DNA from: Glandiceps talaboti
Lineage: Eukaryota; Hemichordata; Enteropneusta; Spengelidae
Assembly (NCBI RefSeq): GCF_964340395.1
Contig: NC_135566.1
Span: forward strand, 3,981,001 to 4,045,000
DNA length: 64,000 nucleotides
Direction of reading: 5' to 3'
The notes beneath the pieces are model-generated. The model saw nothing but the letters and a program-made list of their open reading frames with translations, was not told where the DNA came from and searched no databases. Below, in pieces: positions 63,301 to 64,000 of the stretch. The position numbers were made by a program, and so were the translations under genes. How positions within the stretch are numbered: the stretch's first letter is position 1; each line of letters starts with the position of its first letter.

Positions 63301-64000
63301 ATGTATATAAATGAGCATGCAAGCATTCCCTGTGAACAAAACTAAGTGAATGCATAGTGGTATTGCTTTGACAAAATTACTCTTTCAGATAAACATTATA
63401 TTGAACCTACTGATGCTTGACTGCCAGTATGACTGCTTTAATACCAGTAGGTGTTTGCACTCATGCTTGGAGTGTTTTCTGCTGCACTTTCAGTCACTTT
63501 CACCATAAAAGTGTAGCTGAAGAGAACACTGCAAACATTCATGCAAATACTCCAGGTACACCACACTAGCACTCACGTATTGCACATTTCTGTCATATCT
63601 CCTCACTGACCTACCTTCAGAGCTCATTAGTTAAGTATAATCTTTGTTACTTTCAGGTAACTCAACTATGTTACATGTTAGATTCACTACTGACAAGAGA
63701 TATGGGAGAACCTGATGAACTGGAATGCTTCTTCCTCCAAGCCCTCTACTGGTCAGTTGGAGCAGGTCTCCTAGAAGATGGCCGTATCAAGTTTGATGGT
63801 TTTGTCAAATATTTGGCTTCCATGTCTGCCAAGCAAGATGATGAGAAAGACCTGGCAGGACCAGGAGAAATACCCAGCAATCAACCCACTTTATATGAGT
63901 ATTACTTTGATCCAGAGGTTTCAAAGTGGAAACAATGGGTGTCACTGGTACCTAAGTACACTCATGATGCGGAGAAAAAGTTCAATGAAATCTTGGTTCC
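33735..64000 (+). CDS. DNAH10: Axonemal dynein heavy chain 10 (5' part, 41 exons, runs off right edge)
   Basis: DNAH10 is a heavy chain of the two-headed inner-arm dynein I1/f (alpha chain) and drives microtubule sliding in cilia and sperm flagella. Forty-one exons with GT-AG borders and matching phases give about 2,677 residues. Order: unique N-terminus 1-72, acidic/Lys-rich insert 73-189, tail (DHC_N1) about 430-1050, linker (DHC_N2) about 1480-1900, AAA1 with Walker A GPAGTGKT (2079-2086), CFDEF (2129-2133) and NPGYAGR (2182-2188), then AAA2 with GPTGGGKS (2360-2367) and ILFDGDVD (2434-2441). It ends before AAA3. [28 protein letters not shown] and [20 protein letters not shown] favour DNAH10 over DNAH2, DNAH5 or DNAH9 types. 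The start ATG has A at -3 and G at +4. Introns not listed separately show only AT-rich single-copy sequence. AAA3-6, stalk and C-terminus lie outside. Confidence 0.9.
34677..34853 (+). CDS. DNAH10: DNAH10 exon 2: acidic low-complexity insert
   Basis: Residues 73-131, dominated by Glu, Gly, Gln and Pro ([17 protein letters not shown]). Likely disordered. The acceptor is TTTTTTCAG|AA and the donor CCAA|GTAAGT. Both ends are phase 1, so it could be skipped without breaking the frame. Confidence 0.8.
35266..35438 (+). CDS. DNAH10: DNAH10 exon 3: Lys/Glu-rich insert
   Basis: Residues 132-189: a basic patch [10 protein letters not shown] followed by alternating Glu/Lys runs and an acidic end. With exon 2 it makes a charged linker of about 117 residues between the N-terminus and the conserved tail. 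Acceptor TTATTTCAG|AG; donor ATGACA|GTAAGT, phase 0. Confidence 0.8.
35906..36130 (+). CDS. DNAH10: DNAH10 exon 4: N-terminal tail segment
   Basis: Residues 190-264, with [20 protein letters not shown] and the [19 protein letters not shown] stretch expected at the front of axonemal heavy chain tails. Phase 0 at both ends; acceptor TTCTTATAG|AA, donor AAGCAG|GTAATG. Confidence 0.88.
36423..37249 (+). CDS. DNAH10: DNAH10 exon 5: large tail exon, start of DHC_N1
   Basis: The longest exon (827 nt, residues 265-539). YMPLLSF continues exon 4. [19 protein letters not shown] and [20 protein letters not shown] are classic axonemal dynein tail signatures. Acceptor CTACATGTAG|GTG; donor TTCAA|GTGAGT, phase 2. 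Confidence 0.95.
37690..37888 (+). CDS. DNAH10: DNAH10 exon 6: tail
   Basis: Residues 540-606. [20 protein letters not shown] is the conserved tail segment found just after the SRHYN region. Acceptor TTTTTATAG|GGA; donor GCACAG|GTATGT, phase 0. Confidence 0.94.
38444..38560 (+). CDS. DNAH10: DNAH10 exon 7: tail
   Basis: Residues 607-645: [20 protein letters not shown] and a DGLVVPLEE end, as in other axonemal tails. Thirty-nine codons, phase 0 at both ends. Confidence 0.93.
39084..39332 (+). CDS. DNAH10: DNAH10 exon 8: tail
   Basis: Residues 646-728: [40 protein letters not shown] and [10 protein letters not shown] are conserved DHC_N1 motifs. Phase 0 at both ends; acceptor CCACTTCAG|GTG. 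Confidence 0.95.
40027..40203 (+). CDS. DNAH10: DNAH10 exon 9: tail
   Basis: Residues 729-787, with [20 protein letters not shown], the heavy-chain tail motif NxPxAGAIxWxR in its DNAH10-like form. Phase 0 at both ends. Confidence 0.95.
40439..40661 (+). CDS. DNAH10: DNAH10 exon 10: tail
   Basis: Residues 788-861. Begins [20 protein letters not shown], then turns into a variable acidic region ([15 protein letters not shown]) that leads into the glutamine-rich exon 11. Donor CAACCTG|GTAAGA, phase 1. Confidence 0.92.
41146..41199 (+). CDS. DNAH10: DNAH10 exon 11: 54-nt polyglutamine exon (possible cassette)
   Basis: An 18-codon exon reading [18 protein letters not shown], made of CAA and CAG codons. 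The acceptor TTTTTCATTAG|AA and donor GGGAAG|GTAATC are both sound. It is phase 1 at both ends, so inclusion or skipping keeps the frame and exon 10 can also splice straight to exon 12. It falls in a variable surface region of the tail. Whether it is used is inference from splice signals and open frame. Confidence 0.6.
41291..41335. repeat. (ATTAG)n pentanucleotide microsatellite
   Basis: About eight ATTAG units in DNAH10 intron 11. It is not telomeric (TTAGGG) sequence. Confidence 0.95.
41535..41860. repeat. Imperfect tandem duplication, unit about 175 bp
   Basis: Two units share ATCCAGCCTTTTGGGCCAGA (41559 and 41736 areas), ATGGTTAG, a GGCCAA word, and TTCTGTAGTTGC. They lie in DNAH10 intron 11 and are non-coding. 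Confidence 0.85.
42603..42724 (+). CDS. DNAH10: DNAH10 exon 12: tail
   Basis: Residues 880-920: [20 protein letters not shown] and [18 protein letters not shown], a clear DHC_N1 match. Acceptor TATCTCCAG|CT (phase 1 in), donor TTACAG|GTAATA, phase 0. Confidence 0.94.
42991..43077 (+). CDS. DNAH10: DNAH10 exon 13: tail
   Basis: Residues 921-949, [20 protein letters not shown] then AIASLNPAE, predicted helical. Twenty-nine codons, phase 0 at both ends. Confidence 0.92.
43294..43407 (+). CDS. DNAH10: DNAH10 exon 14: end of DHC_N1
   Basis: Residues 950-987. [20 protein letters not shown] is the strongly conserved 'PG..RLNW.SLGI.DYI' dynein tail motif. Donor GAACAG|GTTTGT is less usual but in phase 0. 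Confidence 0.95.
43408..45234 (+). other. DNAH10 intron 14 (1.8 kb)
   Basis: The longest DNAH10 intron seen. It is AT-rich and mostly single-copy, with a short (TA)n run at 44923-44942 and the duplicated exon 15 edge at 45131-45196. I find no exon, RNA gene or mobile-element ORF in it. Confidence 0.7.
44923..44942. repeat. (TA)n microsatellite
   Basis: Ten TA units in DNAH10 intron 14. Confidence 0.95.
45131..45266 (+). repeat. Tandem duplication of the exon 15 acceptor and exon start
   Basis: Two 66-bp units: 45131-45196 and 45197-45266. Both run TTTGGTATAA, pyrimidine tract, AG, then a TTAGGCAAGTTTGA-like exon start and TCA(G/T)TAGTCA. Unit 2 is the real acceptor and exon. In unit 1 the exon frame begins TGT TAG, so use of its AG would give an immediate stop. 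It is a decayed partial exon copy. Confidence 0.88.
45235..45375 (+). CDS. DNAH10: DNAH10 exon 15: tail
   Basis: Residues 988-1034: [20 protein letters not shown], then [10 protein letters not shown]. Its acceptor and first 30 or so bases are duplicated immediately upstream (45131-45196) in a dead copy. The true acceptor is CTCACTAG|GCG. Confidence 0.94.
45923..46111 (+). CDS. DNAH10: DNAH10 exon 16: tail
   Basis: Residues 1035-1097: [40 protein letters not shown] and [12 protein letters not shown]. Sixty-three codons, phase 0 at both ends. Confidence 0.95.
46758..46918 (+). CDS. DNAH10: DNAH10 exon 17: tail
   Basis: Residues 1098-1150, including [20 protein letters not shown]. Donor GAAGG|GTAGGT in phase 2. 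SINE copy 2 starts about 40 bp after this donor. Confidence 0.93.
46955..47255 (+). mobile_element. tRNA-derived SINE, copy 2 (degenerate)
   Basis: Matches copy 1 (28659-29000) through TCTAGAGTGACTGGCTTG, AACTGGTAGGACAGAGATTG, CATGGATTGTATGCTCCCA and GGGATCTGAGTTGAAGTA, in the same order. The B box is no longer recognisable. It is in the sense orientation in DNAH10 intron 17, close after the donor. Confidence 0.75.
47592..47913 (+). CDS. DNAH10: DNAH10 exon 18: tail
   Basis: Residues 1151-1258: [31 protein letters not shown], and a [20 protein letters not shown] motif common to axonemal heavy chains. Acceptor AATATACAG|CA, donor TTGAG|GTTTGT, phase 0. The open frame continues beyond the donor but loses homology. 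Confidence 0.95.
48056..48138. repeat. Dispersed repeat B, copy 2
   Basis: Counterpart of 23036-23098. It carries an additional internal block (TTGACAATCTTCTTCAGGAT) that looks like a local duplication of the preceding GTCAACGATCCTCATCAGAA. In DNAH10 intron 18. Confidence 0.65.
48229..48393 (+). CDS. DNAH10: DNAH10 exon 19: tail
   Basis: Residues 1259-1313: [40 protein letters not shown]. Phase 0 at both ends. Confidence 0.94.
48967..49029 (+). CDS. DNAH10: DNAH10 exon 20: 63-nt tail exon with weak donor
   Basis: Twenty-one codons ([20 protein letters not shown], then K). Acceptor CTACAAG|GAG; the donor AAG|GTGGTA is weak. It is phase 0 at both ends, so skipping would be in frame. Placed because it continues the helical run of exon 19 and leads into exon 21 in frame. 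Confidence 0.75.
49572..49847 (+). CDS. DNAH10: DNAH10 exon 21: tail to linker
   Basis: Residues 1335-1426: [20 protein letters not shown] and [18 protein letters not shown], both standard pre-linker motifs of axonemal heavy chains. Ninety-two codons, phase 0 at both ends. Confidence 0.96.
50334..50436 (+). CDS. DNAH10: DNAH10 exon 22: pre-linker segment
   Basis: Residues 1427-1460: [20 protein letters not shown] and [13 protein letters not shown], a segment that looks distinctly DNAH10-like. Donor ATAAAG|GTAAGA, phase 1. Confidence 0.92.
51008..51186 (+). CDS. DNAH10: DNAH10 exon 23: start of linker (DHC_N2)
   Basis: Residues 1461-1520: [36 protein letters not shown], and [13 protein letters not shown]. 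The linker swings across the AAA ring to make the power stroke. Phase 1 in, phase 0 out. Confidence 0.95.
51688..51899 (+). CDS. DNAH10: DNAH10 exon 24: linker
   Basis: Residues 1521-1590. ends [15 protein letters not shown], the conserved 'P....L.N.ALR.RHW' linker motif that continues in exon 25. Donor GAACG|GTAAGT, phase 2. Confidence 0.96.
51960..52316. mobile_element. MITE-like element with AGGCCT inverted termini (about 357 bp)
   Basis: Left end AGGCCTTAAAACAATGTTTG and right end (reverse complement) AGGCCTAAAAAAATTGTGTG are inverted copies; the similarity continues about 35 bp through GGTTCC and a TAC/TCAA region. No ORF. Half of it recurs, inverted, at 14753-14931. It has the size and structure of a non-autonomous DNA transposon. 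A target-site duplication is not evident. In DNAH10 intron 24. Confidence 0.72.
52996..53152 (+). CDS. DNAH10: DNAH10 exon 25: linker
   Basis: Residues 1591-1643. The split codon gives RHWKELM, completing the motif; then [20 protein letters not shown] and ASKELSIEK. Donor AAAAG|GTAAGA, phase 0. Confidence 0.96.
53231..53244 (+). repeat. (G)14 homopolymer
   Basis: Fourteen G in a row, in DNAH10 intron 25, in otherwise AT-rich DNA. On the transcribed RNA this is a G-rich run shortly after the donor of exon 25. Confidence 0.9.
53561..53794 (+). CDS. DNAH10: DNAH10 exon 26: linker
   Basis: Residues 1644-1721: [40 protein letters not shown], core DHC_N2 sequence. Phase 0 at both ends. Confidence 0.97.
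54200..54322 (+). CDS. DNAH10: DNAH10 exon 27: linker
   Basis: Residues 1722-1762: [29 protein letters not shown], split here only for display; this 'W..VQ..W.YLE.IF....DI..QLP' motif is near-universal in dyneins. Phase 0 at both ends. Confidence 0.97.
54490..54723 (+). CDS. DNAH10: DNAH10 exon 28: linker
   Basis: Residues 1763-1840: [20 protein letters not shown] and [17 protein letters not shown]. Donor ATTAAG|GTGAGT, phase 0. The last bases of the exon and the donor recur as degenerate repeats in the next intron. Confidence 0.97.
54704..55025 (+). repeat. Degenerate tandem repeat derived from the exon 28/intron 28 junction
   Basis: About seven units of 40-45 bp, each of the form 'aagaacatatgatcaa...' then 'CTGATTGGNTGATGTGT'. 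Unit 1 starts in exon 28 (AAGAACACATGATTAAG) and runs through the true donor GTGAGT. Later units keep the CTGATTGG and AAGAACATATGATCAA words but have lost a good donor. One unit contains a (GGTT)6 expansion at about 54820-54844. Confidence 0.82.
55279..55505 (+). CDS. DNAH10: DNAH10 exon 29: linker end
   Basis: Residues 1841-1915: [31 protein letters not shown]. The 'V..WL..V...M' pattern marks the end of the linker. Donor CAGAG|GTAGGC, phase 2. Confidence 0.96.
55545..55637. repeat. (AATATG)n/(AATATA)n hexanucleotide repeat
   Basis: AATATG units flank a purer TAAATA core, giving about fifteen hexamers in DNAH10 intron 29. Confidence 0.95.
56299..56467 (+). CDS. DNAH10: DNAH10 exon 30: linker to AAA1
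   Basis: Residues 1916-1972: [20 protein letters not shown], the 'Q..WT..VE' motif. Acceptor TTTGACAG|GGT, donor GTACAG|GTATGT, phase 0. Confidence 0.96.
56982..57082 (+). CDS. DNAH10: DNAH10 exon 31: before AAA1
   Basis: Residues 1973-2005: [20 protein letters not shown], the conserved 'T...IDVHARD' stretch. Donor GACAG|GTAAAT, phase 2. Confidence 0.96.
57249..57443. repeat. (TACATA)n microsatellite
   Basis: About 195 bp of ATACAT units. The Tyr-Thr-His-Ile frames across it are by-products. It lies shortly before the exon 32 acceptor (57499). Confidence 0.95.
57500..57683 (+). CDS. DNAH10: DNAH10 exon 32: start of AAA1
   Basis: Residues 2006-2067: [20 protein letters not shown] and [20 protein letters not shown], the hallmark entry to the dynein motor. 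Acceptor CCTTACAG|TA, donor ACACAA|GTAAGT, phase 0. Confidence 0.98.
58193..58327 (+). CDS. DNAH10: DNAH10 exon 33: AAA1 Walker A
   Basis: Residues 2068-2112. [20 protein letters not shown] holds the P-loop of AAA1, the main ATP-hydrolysis site, with Lys2085 and Thr2086 intact; CGEGMDYK follows. Phase 0 at both ends. Confidence 0.98.
58614..58766 (+). CDS. DNAH10: DNAH10 exon 34: AAA1 Walker B
   Basis: Residues 2113-2163: [20 protein letters not shown], in which Asp2131 and Glu2132 of CFDEF are the Walker B pair. The intact Glu predicts an active AAA1 site. Phase 0 at both ends. Confidence 0.98.
59321..59509 (+). CDS. DNAH10: DNAH10 exon 35: AAA1 sensor I
   Basis: Residues 2164-2226: [20 protein letters not shown] carries the sensor I Asn (2182) and the conserved [17 protein letters not shown] and EIMLFSEGF follow. 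Donor GCAAAG|GTCAGT, phase 0. Confidence 0.98.
59905..59960. repeat. 17-bp tandem repeat (GGGGTTGTGTATGG)
   Basis: Three near-identical units of AGGGGTTGTGTATGGCA, G-rich on the sense strand, in DNAH10 intron 35. Confidence 0.88.
60036..60182 (+). CDS. DNAH10: DNAH10 exon 36: AAA1 small domain
   Basis: Residues 2227-2275: [20 protein letters not shown], the 'HYDFGLRA' sensor II segment of AAA1. Donor CAGAG|GTTTGT, phase 0. Confidence 0.98.
60625..60816 (+). CDS. DNAH10: DNAH10 exon 37: AAA1-AAA2 link
   Basis: Residues 2276-2339: [20 protein letters not shown] and [20 protein letters not shown], conserved between AAA1 and AAA2. Phase 0 at both ends. Confidence 0.97.
61269..61387 (+). CDS. 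DNAH10: DNAH10 exon 38: AAA2 Walker A
   Basis: Residues 2340-2378: [20 protein letters not shown], completing GPTGGGKS (2360-2367), the AAA2 nucleotide-binding loop. The third residue pair GG instead of SG fits DNAH10. Donor ACAAG|GTAGGT, phase 2. Confidence 0.97.
62070..62364 (+). CDS. DNAH10: DNAH10 exon 39: AAA2 core
   Basis: Residues 2379-2477: [27 protein letters not shown], and [20 protein letters not shown] with the Walker B-like segment, then LANGERI. AAA2 binds but usually does not hydrolyse ATP in dyneins; Asp rather than Glu after FDGD agrees. Phase 0 out. Confidence 0.98.
62875..63132 (+). CDS. DNAH10: DNAH10 exon 40: AAA2 end
   Basis: Residues 2478-2563: [20 protein letters not shown] is the conserved AAA2 arginine-containing motif; then [14 protein letters not shown] and a [13 protein letters not shown] stretch that matches DNAH10 well. 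Phase 0 at both ends. Confidence 0.98.
63230..63600 (+). mobile_element. Hairpin-bearing dispersed repeat, copy 3
   Basis: Third copy of the family at 17391 and 24161, now in DNAH10 intron 40. It begins ATGTACCAGTGATAACTT; hairpin arms are about 63450-63488 (GTGTTTGCACTCATGCTTGG onward) and 63514-63550 (GCTGAAGAGAACACTGCAAA onward); it ends near TGTCATAT. It stops about 57 bp before the exon 41 acceptor. Confidence 0.72.
63657..64000 (+). CDS. DNAH10: DNAH10 exon 41: AAA2-AAA3 link, cut by window edge
   Basis: Residues 2564 to about 2677: [37 protein letters not shown], then an end at [10 protein letters not shown] just before AAA3. No donor is seen before the edge, so the exon is incomplete. 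Confidence 0.96.

Noticed and set aside
33735-64000. Assignment to DNAH2 or an outer-arm heavy chain
   Set aside because: Overall dynein features are shared, but the pre-linker ITQDQ segment, AAA2 [19 protein letters not shown] and the [20 protein letters not shown] region fit DNAH10 better from memory. A tree with all animal heavy chains would be decisive.
1-64000. A previously undescribed multi-gene system
   Set aside because: Only two protein genes are supported, both from well-known families, and all other coding candidates failed on homology or splice context.

Overview
This is animal nuclear DNA. It is AT-rich, its genes are split by GT-AG introns, microsatellites are long, and the self-complementary motif TACATGTA recurs throughout. 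The style (introns mostly 0.3-1.8 kb, short dispersed repeats, no large transposon ORFs) suggests a marine invertebrate bilaterian, for example a mollusc, hemichordate or amphioxus. The sequence alone does not settle which. No RNA gene, CRISPR array, plasmid or phage feature was seen.

Two protein genes sit head to head, with 883 bp between their start codons. On the minus strand (32851 down to 778) is a complete Deltex gene, an E3 ubiquitin ligase of the Notch pathway. Nine coding exons join in frame to a 620-residue protein with WWE, WWE, Ser-rich linker, basic/proline segment, RING-H2 and Deltex C-terminal (DTC) parts. Its first intron is about 23.4 kb and holds most of the repeats in the window. 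On the plus strand, from 33735 past the right edge, is the 5' part of an axonemal dynein heavy chain gene, best matched to DNAH10 (inner-arm dynein I1/f, alpha heavy chain). Forty-one coding exons were traced with every splice phase consistent. They give about 2,677 residues: an N-terminal acidic/lysine-rich insert, the tail, the linker, AAA1, AAA2 and the approach to AAA3. The rest of the motor lies beyond the window.

Region by region: 1-777 is Deltex 3' UTR or downstream DNA. 778-9220 holds Deltex exons 9 to 2, with a degenerate tandem array of about 295 bp units at 4370-5110. 9221-32637 is Deltex intron 1, containing a 61 bp minisatellite, several microsatellites, a tRNA-derived SINE, copies of a hairpin-bearing dispersed repeat, and a long foldback element. 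32638-33734 is Deltex exon 1 plus the shared divergent promoter. 33735-64000 is DNAH10.

The two proteins are not known to work together; their pairing is positional. The points most worth a second look are the three-copy hairpin repeat, a MITE-like element with AGGCCT-starting inverted termini, two places where exon edges and their splice sites have been tandemly duplicated into DNAH10 introns, an in-frame 54-nt polyglutamine exon in the DNAH10 tail, and the divergent Deltex/DNAH10 promoter. I found no evidence of a novel multi-gene system.
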